NCBI GenBank assembly: GCA_032251335.1
Contig: JAVVDW010000002.1
Location: 62,001 to 126,000, forward strand
DNA from: UM-FILTER-40-17 sp032251335
Lineage (GTDB): Bacteria; Bacteroidota; Bacteroidia; Flavobacteriales; Flavobacteriaceae
Length of the DNA stretch: 64,000 bases
Direction: 5' to 3'
The translations under genes and the position numbers were made by a program. The notes under the pieces are model-generated. The model saw nothing but the letters and a program-made list of their open reading frames with translations, had not been told where the DNA came from and did no database searches. Positions 25,164 to 32,748 of the stretch are shown here, piece by piece (positions within the stretch are counted from its first letter, which is position 1; each line of letters opens with the position of its first letter).

Positions 25164-25997
25164 TTAAAATGATTTTCCGTTCATCGCTCCAACAAGGGCA
25201 ATACATTCTTTCGCCTCTTTTACGTCGTGTACCCGTAAAATGTGAGCGCCTTTTAGCAATGCTATGGAGTGAAGTGCCGTAGTGCCGTTGAGTGCAGCTT
25301 CGGGAGTGGTTTGCAAGGTTTTCCAAATCATAGATTTTCGGGAAATACCTACCAAGATGGGTGCGTCTAAAATTTTAAATTGATCGAGTCGGTTGAGCAA
25401 TTCAAAATTTTGCGATATATTTTTGGAAAAACCAAAACCCGGGTCTATGATGATGTCGTTTGCTCCAAGTGATTTCAGTTTTTGAATTGTACTTGAAAAA
25501 CCTTCCACAATGTCGATGTCAATTTGCGTATAATCGTAAGCCTCATGCATGGTTTGAGGTGTCCCTTGCAGGTGCATGGCAATGTAGGGCACTTTGAGTT
25601 TGGCAACCGTTTCAAACATCTGCTGGTCAAACCGGCCACCTGAAATATCGTTGACCATCGCAACGCCGGTCTCCATGGCATTTTGGGCAATTCGATGCCG
25701 AAAAGTATCCACAGACAGGAGTATATCCGGGAAATTTTTTAGGAGCAACGCTATGACGGGTAACAACCTTTTAGCCTCTTCTTCTTCATCCACAAAAGCG
25801 GCTTTTGGTCGGGTAGAGTAGGCACCCAAATCGATAAAATCGGCACCTTCTTGCAGCATTTTTTCCACCTGACGCAATACGGCACTTTCGTCGGTATATC
25901 TGCCACCGTCATAGAAAGAATCGGGCGTCAGGTTCAGAATGCCCATTACCCGTGGGGTGCTCAGGTCTATCAATCGGCCAAGACAGTTGAGGTGCAT
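25164..25997 (-). CDS. folP: Dihydropteroate synthase
   Basis: 277-aa FolP, condensing p-aminobenzoate with the pterin pyrophosphate. It has GILNLTPDSF (19-28), DLGAYSTRP, VNDISGGRFD, IIDPGFGFSKN and LVGISRKSMI. Standard length. It is the last gene of a long minus-strand run and starts 26 bases after the stop of the M14 peptidase gene. Confidence 0.95.
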   Translation of the reverse strand: MHLNCLGRLIDLSTPRVMGILNLTPDSFYDGGRYTDESAVLRQVEKMLQEGADFIDLGAYSTRPKAAFVDEEEEAKRLLPVIALLLKNFPDILLSVDTFRHRIAQNAMETGVAMVNDISGGRFDQQMFETVAKLKVPYIAMHLQGTPQTMHEAYDYTQIDIDIVEGFSSTIQKLKSLGANDIIIDPGFGFSKNISQNFELLNRLDQFKILDAPILVGISRKSMIWKTLQTTPEAALNGTTALHSIALLKGAHILRVHDVKEAKECIALVGAMNGKSF

Positions 25998-26023
25998 GGG
26001 TTGAAAGGAAAATGGGTTTATAC

Positions 26024-28522
26024 TTACCGCTGGTTCACCAAAAAAAGCGCATTGCTAAACAGCAGTTTGCCACTGTGCCAAAACTCGCGGAACAAGGGGT
26101 TGTCAGCCATATAAACCACCGCCCCACGGCCTACATTTTCTACGCCAAAAACCAGGGTGTTGTCCACGTTTTTCAGTAATTCTGCTCCGGCAAAACCATT
26201 CATCAGGTCATTTTTACTTTTGATGTAACCGGCATTTTCTCCATCTTTCAGCAATTTGTATTGGCTGTTGGATAGTTTTAAAGAATAGTAATTATGACGC
26301 AAACCAAACATCAAAGGGTTTGAAAAATCCGTAGATAATTTAAAAATACTTCCGGCGGTGAACGAGGAAAGCCGAGACCGCTCTTCATTTTCATAGGTAA
26401 CCAAATTGGCCGTGTCGCTTTCTTTTTCGGTCAATCTTTCCAATCCGAAACCTTCTTTGTCGGCAACACTTCTAAGTGCGTTTTGCATCAGGATCAATTT
26501 GTTGCCGGCGCGCACCCAATTCCGTATTTTTTCTAAAGTGCCGCTTTGCAACACACCGCCATAGTTTCCGTTCGGAATCACTAAGGTGTTGTATTTGTCA
26601 AGATCTATGCTGTTGAAATAGTCCGTGTCTATCACAGCTATCGGATAGCCAAGTTCTTGTTCAAAAAAGTGCCACACTTCGCCGAAAGACAATGTGGATG
26701 CGCCTTCGCCGCTGAGGACAGCCACTTTTGGCGGTTGTATGTATTTTACGGTGCCGGAGCCAAAATCGTTTCCGCTGTCCACAAATCCGGTGGATGCACC
26801 AAAGAGATGTCGGTTGTACCGGCTTGCCAATTCCTGTACGGTCTTGTCGAAATCGACATTGTTTTGGTTGTTTGCACGCGTGATGATTAACGAGCCGCGT
26901 TTAAAGGACTTACCGTCCACGGCAAAATCATTCTCTACAAAACGGACTTTGATATGCTGATTGAGCAGCGCACTCAGGAACGTTGCGTCGGCCACATCGT
27001 TCCATTTTCCTATGTATGCATAAGGCTTCCCGACTACTGGATTTTTGTTTTCCGAGATGGAAAAATTTCCGTCGTGGCTCAAACTTGCCTCAACCGCAAA
27101 GGCATTGAGGTTGTAGGCATAAGGAAGCGTCCAGGCGGTAATGTCATACGTAAGCGTGTCGGTAACTTTGGTTTTGGGTTCAAACAACACGCGCACCAAA
27201 TTGGCTTTGGGCTGGTTGAGATTCACAATCAGATCTTGGTTAGAAACCGGAATGCGCGCGGTTTCTTGCCCGCTTACGTAACTAAAACCTTTGGTCGAAA
27301 CATTGGAGGTTGCTTTCCCGTAAACAATTTTGTGCGCATCAAAAAGTTGCGTCAATCTTTTTAGCACATCCGGATTGTTATCCGCTTTGATGACGTAGGA
27401 CTGATAGGGTGAAGCCACCGGTTTTTTGTAATATTTTTCGAATTCGGATAGCAATTGCCCGGCATTTTTCGCGGAAACTTCTATGGTGGAAAGCCCCGTG
27501 GCATGGTGGTGCACAATTCTGTCTTTGAGCGATAAAATATTGCCTTCTTGGGTATAAATTGCCAAACCGGCACGCCCGCTTCCGCCTTGCTCATAGGTCA
27601 TGCCGATGGCACCGGAATACACAGGATAGGTGTCGCCATAGCTGGGATAGAGCAAATCAAAACGCTCTTTGGTGAAGTACAACCAGGCATTTTCATCAAA
27701 ATATTTGGCGTGGTTTTTACCGATCATCACTTGAAATTCCCTTTGCCAAGCCGAGATTACTTCGTGAAAAGGTTCGGCAGCGGGCGCAAAATAATAAGGA
27801 GAATCTACCCCTTGTTCATGAAAATCCACATGCACTTGTGGCATCCATTGGTTGTATAGTTTGATGCGGGCTTGCGATTCTTTTTGTGTCAACCAAGCCC
27901 AATCGCGGTTGAGGTCAAACATATAATGATTGGGGCGTCCGCTGATCCAAGGTTCGCGATGTTCTTTGCTGTTTGGATCCGGATTGTTGGGGAAATTCAC
28001 ATATTGGTTGTACCAATTGGCATACCGATCGCGCCCGTCCGGATTGATGCATGGATCCATAATAATCAAAGAATCATCGAGCCAAGCTTGCGTTGTGTTG
28101 TTCTTTTTGTTTGCCAAATCGTAGAGGGTTTGCATAGCAGCTTCCATACTGACGGCTTCGTTGCCGTGTACGTTGTAACTAAGCCAAACCAGCGCTGGTT
28201 GGTCGGGCAAAATGCTGTGTTTTTCCAAGCCGGTTCGGCTGAGGTTGGATAGTCGGATTTCTTCGAGACGGGCAAAATTTTTGTCGGAGGCTACAAAGGC
28301 AACAAACAAAGGTCGGTGTTCGTAGGTTTCGCCATAATACTGCAGTTTGATGTGGGGAGAAACATCGGCCACGTGGTTAAAATACGCTTCCATTTGATGA
28401 TGGCGCGTAAACCGTGTACCGAGTTCGTAACCGAGAAATTCTGCAGGGGTTTTGAGTTGTGCGATGCTTTGTAGTGAAAAAGCGAGCAGTAAAATAAACC
28501 AGAAATAGTATTTGCGTTTCAT
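26024..28522 (-). CDS. Exported M14 family zinc carboxypeptidase-like protein
   Basis: 832-aa protein from the ATG at 28522, which begins a clear signal peptide (MKRKYYFWFILLLAFSL..AQ); the frame is open further upstream but that part lacks sense. The peptidase domain has H119 and E122 in NVHGNEA and a third ligand His in VDFHEQG (about 235). Residues about 450-830 form additional domains, including a GATase/ThuA-like part with YNTLVIPNGNYGG and a C-terminal phrase on NPLMFGL. Probably a periplasmic or secreted peptidase. Confidence 0.88.
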   Translation of the reverse strand: MKRKYYFWFILLLAFSLQSIAQLKTPAEFLGYELGTRFTRHHQMEAYFNHVADVSPHIKLQYYGETYEHRPLFVAFVASDKNFARLEEIRLSNLSRTGLEKHSILPDQPALVWLSYNVHGNEAVSMEAAMQTLYDLANKKNNTTQAWLDDSLIIMDPCINPDGRDRYANWYNQYVNFPNNPDPNSKEHREPWISGRPNHYMFDLNRDWAWLTQKESQARIKLYNQWMPQVHVDFHEQGVDSPYYFAPAAEPFHEVISAWQREFQVMIGKNHAKYFDENAWLYFTKERFDLLYPSYGDTYPVYSGAIGMTYEQGGSGRAGLAIYTQEGNILSLKDRIVHHHATGLSTIEVSAKNAGQLLSEFEKYYKKPVASPYQSYVIKADNNPDVLKRLTQLFDAHKIVYGKATSNVSTKGFSYVSGQETARIPVSNQDLIVNLNQPKANLVRVLFEPKTKVTDTLTYDITAWTLPYAYNLNAFAVEASLSHDGNFSISENKNPVVGKPYAYIGKWNDVADATFLSALLNQHIKVRFVENDFAVDGKSFKRGSLIITRANNQNNVDFDKTVQELASRYNRHLFGASTGFVDSGNDFGSGTVKYIQPPKVAVLSGEGASTLSFGEVWHFFEQELGYPIAVIDTDYFNSIDLDKYNTLVIPNGNYGGVLQSGTLEKIRNWVRAGNKLILMQNALRSVADKEGFGLERLTEKESDTANLVTYENEERSRLSSFTAGSIFKLSTDFSNPLMFGLRHNYYSLKLSNSQYKLLKDGENAGYIKSKNDLMNGFAGAELLKNVDNTLVFGVENVGRGAVVYMADNPLFREFWHSGKLLFSNALFLVNQR

Positions 28523-28586
28523 AAGTTTGATTTGTTTGAACAAAAATAAGAGGTTACAAGAATTCTTGTATGGGAAATGCAGTTTT

Positions 28587-29519
28587 TTATGATTGTTTTT
28601 GGATAAATGCAATGATTTCGTTGACCAAGTCTTCCGAAACAGGAAGGTCCGTTTTGTTGTAAGATTGAATGTTTTCGCCGTATGCTTCGGATACAATTTT
28701 CAATACGTGATTCATGCCGCTGATGAGCACCCATTCGGCATTTTGATTGGCGCCGTAGAGCAAATCGCCATCGGCCATAGGCACTTGCAAATCATTTTCA
28801 CCACTGATTATCAGCACCGGAATATGGAGTTTGGCGATTTCTTCGGTGGGGTTGTACACCATCCACGAACGCATGAAATTTTGCACGGAGGGTTTGAAAA
28901 TGGAATACAAATTCGGATTTACTTGTTCTATGGGTTTGTTGTCTCTAAGTTTGGCAAAATTGACGCGCATTTCTTCGACCAAAAAAGGCGCTTGTTGGCC
29001 AATTTGTTTTTGCAAAACTTGGTCTATAGATTGTGCCGGTCCCGAAATGGAAACAAAGCCGGTTACATTTTCTTGAGCGGCCAGCATGCCTACGAGGGAT
29101 CCTTGGCTGTGACCGATGAGATAAATCTTTGAAAAATCATTTTTAAAATACGCCACAATGTCTCGTACATCCGTAACAAAATCGTCAAAAGAAAGGTCTT
29201 CCTCTCGCAAGGTGCCTGCTTTCATCTGTGTAAAAATACGTTTGTCGAACCGATAAGTAGCTACGCCTTGGTTGGTTAAAGCCTCTGCCAAGTATTTGAG
29301 CGAGTTGTTTTGAATCATGGGTTGGTTGCCGTTTCGGTCTGTAGGTCCGGAACCGGCGATGATAATGGCCAAGGGCGGTTTTTCTACTTGGTCGGGTGTG
29401 AGCAAGGTTCCGTGTATGAGGCTTCCCACTTGCACTTCAAGTTTTTGGTGCGTATTTGTTTGGGCAAAAGCGAGGGCCGTCCAGAAAAATCCGAGCAGCA
29501 GGTAGATTTTTTTTGTCAT
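28587..29519 (-). CDS. Exported alpha/beta hydrolase
   Basis: 310-aa hydrolase with an N-terminal signal peptide ending in ALAFAQ (about residue 20). It has IIIAGSGPTDRNGN (oxyanion region), nucleophile elbow GHSQGS with S138, Asp in ISGENDLQVP and His in GMNHVL. Probably an esterase or peptidase in the periplasm; substrate unknown. It starts 14 bases after the RidA-like gene stop. Confidence 0.9.
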   Translation of the reverse strand: MTKKIYLLLGFFWTALAFAQTNTHQKLEVQVGSLIHGTLLTPDQVEKPPLAIIIAGSGPTDRNGNQPMIQNNSLKYLAEALTNQGVATYRFDKRIFTQMKAGTLREEDLSFDDFVTDVRDIVAYFKNDFSKIYLIGHSQGSLVGMLAAQENVTGFVSISGPAQSIDQVLQKQIGQQAPFLVEEMRVNFAKLRDNKPIEQVNPNLYSIFKPSVQNFMRSWMVYNPTEEIAKLHIPVLIISGENDLQVPMADGDLLYGANQNAEWVLISGMNHVLKIVSEAYGENIQSYNKTDLPVSEDLVNEIIAFIQKQS

Positions 29520-29533
29520 GTGGATAACATTGT

Positions 29534-29986
29534 TTAGTGAATAATGGCTACGGCATCAATTTCAAGCAAAACATCGGGTCTGAAGAGTTTTTCAACGCCC
29601 AGCAAGGTTGTGGCCGGCGGGGCGTCTTCAGGCACATATTGTTTTCTTATTTTACGCAAAACAGCTAATTTGTCTGGTGTGTAATCCACCACGTAGATGT
29701 TTATTTTAACGAGGTCTGAAAAATCACCGCCGGCTGTTTCCAAAGCTTTTTGCAGGTTTTTATACACTTGTACTACCTGTTTTTCAAAGTTGTTTGGGTC
29801 TGCCATTTGGCCGTTTTCATCAACGGGCACTTGACCGGAAATGTACACCGTTTTCCCCGGTTCGGCAATGACGAGTTGCGAAAAACCATCGGGCTTGCTG
29901 CCGTCGGGGTTGACACGTGTTTTTTGTGCATAGAGCGAAGTGCTTAACATAAAAACGACGACAAAGGATAGCCAATAATTTGTCAC
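29534..29986 (-). CDS. Exported RidA-like protein lacking the catalytic arginine
   Basis: 150-aa Rid family protein with an N-terminal signal peptide (MTNYWLSFVVVFMLSTSLYA). The Rid fold is shown by VYISGQVPVDENGQ, VYKNLQKALETAGG and the final LLEIDAVAIIH. The Arg that archetypal RidA uses to hold imino acids (in PAR) is replaced: the sequence reads PPATTLLGVEKLF. It is therefore unlikely to be an imine deaminase. It begins 36 bases past the end of the TIR-TPR gene, in the same direction, so could belong to that transcript. Confidence 0.87.
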   Translation of the reverse strand: MTNYWLSFVVVFMLSTSLYAQKTRVNPDGSKPDGFSQLVIAEPGKTVYISGQVPVDENGQMADPNNFEKQVVQVYKNLQKALETAGGDFSDLVKINIYVVDYTPDKLAVLRKIRKQYVPEDAPPATTLLGVEKLFRPDVLLEIDAVAIIH

Positions 29987-30022
29987 AATTAAAAATTTGA
30001 GTGAAGATAGTAAAAAGAAATA

Positions 30023-31471
30023 TCAATAAATAACATGAGCTATTAACGCGTTACCTTCTTTCTTTACCGCCAAAATATACATTTTCTTGTTTTTTTCAAT
30101 AAGCGTTTGGTTGGCGTTATTGGTATTTCTGTTGTCCGCGTATCGGTAGGTTCTTCTGGCAGATTCATTTGCTTTTAGCATTACCACATCATTAGGTTTG
30201 AGGATGTCTTTTTGAGTAAAATCTTGGGCTCTCCATATCAAATCAAAAATACTTTCGGTCATTTTATCACCCGAGAACCTTCCGCAATACAACCATCCTT
30301 TTTGGCCTGTTTCTTTTATTTTTTGAAGCGCTTCTTCGCGGTGATTGCCCAACAGTTGAGGGTTGGTGTAATAATCTAAAAGCGCGGTTATTGAGCCTAC
30401 AGAAACCGATGTATTCCAGGCTTCTTCATCTTGTCGTTGGTTTTCGATGTTTTCTGAAAAAACAGTCATTTTTTGACGTGCTTCTACTATGTGGTTTCCG
30501 TTTGGATAATGGTTAATATAATTTTGATAGGCTTCAATATTGTTGGCAGTAAGGGCGTTTTCCCAATCTTGACTTTCTTTTTCCTTTAATTCTTGTTCTT
30601 TTTTACTTCTCTCGCGGCTCGTTTTAGCATAAATGCTGTCATGGGCCTGGTCAATAAATTTTCCTTCCGGAAACCGACTGATGTAAAATTCAAAATCTTG
30701 GACAGTATTTCTTTGTAGGGTGTCATTAAACCATTTGGTGTCTTCATCAACTAATAGGAATTGGGACGACCATGCTCCAACTGCCAATACAATGACTAAG
30801 AGTAAGACAATGATGGTTTTTTTTGCTTTTCCTTTTTTGATGGGTTCAGCCGAAGTTTTTTGTGTTGGTTTTGCTTTAGGCGAACTGCTTTTTGGCTGAG
30901 TTGAGCTTACATTAGACGCATGCTTGTTGGTGGGTTCAGTATGTGTTTTAAGGGTGGTTTCATTATCAGGGAGCGGGCGCTGCTTCTTTTCTAATTCTTT
31001 ATCAACTTCAACAATTTTATTTTTTTCTTCTTGCTCAATCCCTGATGCTTTTTTCTCCGTGTAATCACTCAATTTAGATGCGACATCTGCATCCAGATGA
31101 AGTGCATGAATCAAGGTTTGAATGCCCTTTTCCCTATTTTCCGTGAAATCTGCGTATTGCAACCTTCTCAATCTGAACGGTATTTCACAGTCTTCAAGTA
31201 AAACCGGAACCACTGTTTTTCCTTCTTCCAAAGCGAAAGAAACTTCATCGAGTACATTGTCGGATGTTACGGAGGTCTTAGACAAAATAACCAACAAGGT
31301 TTTTGAACGCGTCAAAACTTGTTCAATCGATTTATCCCAACGCGATCCGGCGGAAATATCTAACTGATCTAGCCAAATATTGGCACCTGCTTGTCTCAAA
31401 TTTTTAGCCAATTGGAGTACAAACTCCGAATCGTCTCTCGAGTAGCTGAAAAAAATAGTTTCGGTTGACAT
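30023..31471 (-). CDS. TIR-transmembrane protein with repeat region and C-terminal beta domain
   Basis: 482-aa protein. Residues 1-125 form a TIR domain: TIFFSYSRDDSE at the start, NIWLDQLDISAGSRW, ILSKTSVTSDNVLDEVSFA; E76 matches the catalytic Glu of NADase TIRs. Residues 130-215 are a charged, low-complexity linker. One membrane helix lies at about 219-239. After it come about three 33-residue repeats of the type W..A...N..AY..YI..YPNG....EA (about 247-380). The C-terminal 90 residues look beta-rich. TIR is predicted to be cytosolic and the repeats periplasmic. It is the last gene of the six-gene cluster. Confidence 0.88.
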   Translation of the reverse strand: MSTETIFFSYSRDDSEFVLQLAKNLRQAGANIWLDQLDISAGSRWDKSIEQVLTRSKTLLVILSKTSVTSDNVLDEVSFALEEGKTVVPVLLEDCEIPFRLRRLQYADFTENREKGIQTLIHALHLDADVASKLSDYTEKKASGIEQEEKNKIVEVDKELEKKQRPLPDNETTLKTHTEPTNKHASNVSSTQPKSSSPKAKPTQKTSAEPIKKGKAKKTIIVLLLVIVLAVGAWSSQFLLVDEDTKWFNDTLQRNTVQDFEFYISRFPEGKFIDQAHDSIYAKTSRERSKKEQELKEKESQDWENALTANNIEAYQNYINHYPNGNHIVEARQKMTVFSENIENQRQDEEAWNTSVSVGSITALLDYYTNPQLLGNHREEALQKIKETGQKGWLYCGRFSGDKMTESIFDLIWRAQDFTQKDILKPNDVVMLKANESARRTYRYADNRNTNNANQTLIEKNKKMYILAVKKEGNALIAHVIY

Positions 31472-31507
31472 CGTAGTTGGTTTTAGTTGGTGGATAGTAA
31501 ATGCGTT

Positions 31508-32491
31508 TTACTTTGCATAAGCAACTTTCAACCATATGGCAGCACTGTCGGTGTATTTTAAGACTTCTATGACGCGCACGATTTGATCAACGCTGATAAT
31601 CTCGTCATGCATAGTTACATATTGGCCGTCAACAACCATGTACACATTTTTGCTGTTCAGGGCAACAAGCAAATCGCCTCCTTCCGGTTTTTTGTAATCT
31701 TCTCCGATAAAATATTGATAGTCTTCCAAAAAGACAGCTCTGTAAAAAGAAAATACGTCGTTTTGATTTCGATATTCCACATAACCTTCATGTGTAAAAA
31801 ACAGGTTGATGGAATCGAGGGCAGCTTCAAAGTGCACATCTGAAACACCGCGATTGATGATGTAATCATAATATGCATCTACAGTATCTTCTGAGGTTGT
31901 CGTTTCCCAATTTTCCACGGCAAGTTCTTCTGTTTGGGTGGTTTCTACCGATTGTGTAGGTTCATCTGTAGCTGTATCTTCGGTAAAAAAAACAAGGTAG
32001 ATGATAAGCAGGAGAAACAACACCAAAACACCCACCACATAACGGATGGATGCTTTTAATTTTGATATCAATTTTGACAAGGCCGAAGCTTGTTTGGCCT
32101 TATAAACCCCATCGGGCGATTGCAGCCGTAGGATGAGGTTTTGAATAGCCAAGTTTTTGTTTTCCGTAAAATAGAAGGATTGATTGAGTCGCAGCCTAAA
32201 AGGCGCTTCAACCGATTCCAAAAAAATTGGAATGATGGTTTTGTGTTCGTCGATGGCGAAAGAATATTCTTGCTTGACGTTTTTAGATTCAATGGCGGCC
32301 TTGGAGAGGAAAACCAGCACCACATCGGCACTATTGATGGCGTTTTCAATTGACGTATCCCAGTCGGAACCCGGTTTGATAAAGGCATCATACCAAATGG
32401 TTAAGCCGGCGTCGGTCAGTTTTTTTATAATTTCTAAAACATCTTCCGAGTTGGCATGTGCATAGCTGATAAAAATAGTTTGGTTTGACAT
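31508..32491 (-). CDS. TIR-transmembrane protein
   Basis: 327-aa protein. TIR domain at 1-125: TIFISYAHANSED, TIWYDAFIKPGSDWD, FLSKAAIESKNVKQEYSFA with E75 at the NADase Glu position. One strong membrane helix lies at about 151-169, then a Thr/Glu-rich spacer and a C-terminal domain (about 195-327) containing one repeat-like segment and a final beta region. Its architecture mirrors the downstream TIR protein without most repeats, so the pair probably arose by duplication. Starts 21 bases after the stop of the 74-aa gene. Confidence 0.88.
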   Translation of the reverse strand: MSNQTIFISYAHANSEDVLEIIKKLTDAGLTIWYDAFIKPGSDWDTSIENAINSADVVLVFLSKAAIESKNVKQEYSFAIDEHKTIIPIFLESVEAPFRLRLNQSFYFTENKNLAIQNLILRLQSPDGVYKAKQASALSKLISKLKASIRYVVGVLVLFLLLIIYLVFFTEDTATDEPTQSVETTQTEELAVENWETTTSEDTVDAYYDYIINRGVSDVHFEAALDSINLFFTHEGYVEYRNQNDVFSFYRAVFLEDYQYFIGEDYKKPEGGDLLVALNSKNVYMVVDGQYVTMHDEIISVDQIVRVIEVLKYTDSAAIWLKVAYAK

Positions 32492-32512
32492 TTTTGGTGA
32501 GTTTAGGTTGAT

Positions 32513-32737
32513 TTATTTAATGATGTCATAGGTTTTATGAAAAATTTCGTTGTCGCATGGGTACATTTCCCCGTTGATGCCAATCATGAGCCAGTCGTCC
32601 CTTTTTCCTCGTAAAGTGCCTTCCATGGTTTCCACTTCAAAGGCTTCGTGAATTTGCACACACCGCACGGGGATTGGCTTTTTTACAGCTTTTTTAAATG
32701 ATAAATCCTTGAGATTGTCAGGTTTGATGATGCGCAT
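32513..32737 (-). CDS. Small PGDYG-like protein
   Basis: 74-aa protein tightly placed between the caspase gene (11 bases) and the TIR gene (21 bases), so it is a real member of the cluster. Residues 20-72 resemble the PGDYG/phage-type fold: KPIPVRCVQIHEAFEVETMEG, then GKRDDWLMIGINGEMYPCDNEIF. The hallmark Pro-Gly-Asp-Tyr is changed to KRDDW. Such domains occur in phage and polymorphic small proteins; the role here is unknown. Possible adaptor, sensor or inhibitor of the neighbouring effectors. Confidence 0.7.
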   Translation of the reverse strand: MRIIKPDNLKDLSFKKAVKKPIPVRCVQIHEAFEVETMEGTLRGKRDDWLMIGINGEMYPCDNEIFHKTYDIIK

Positions 32738-32748
32738 GGTATTATTTT

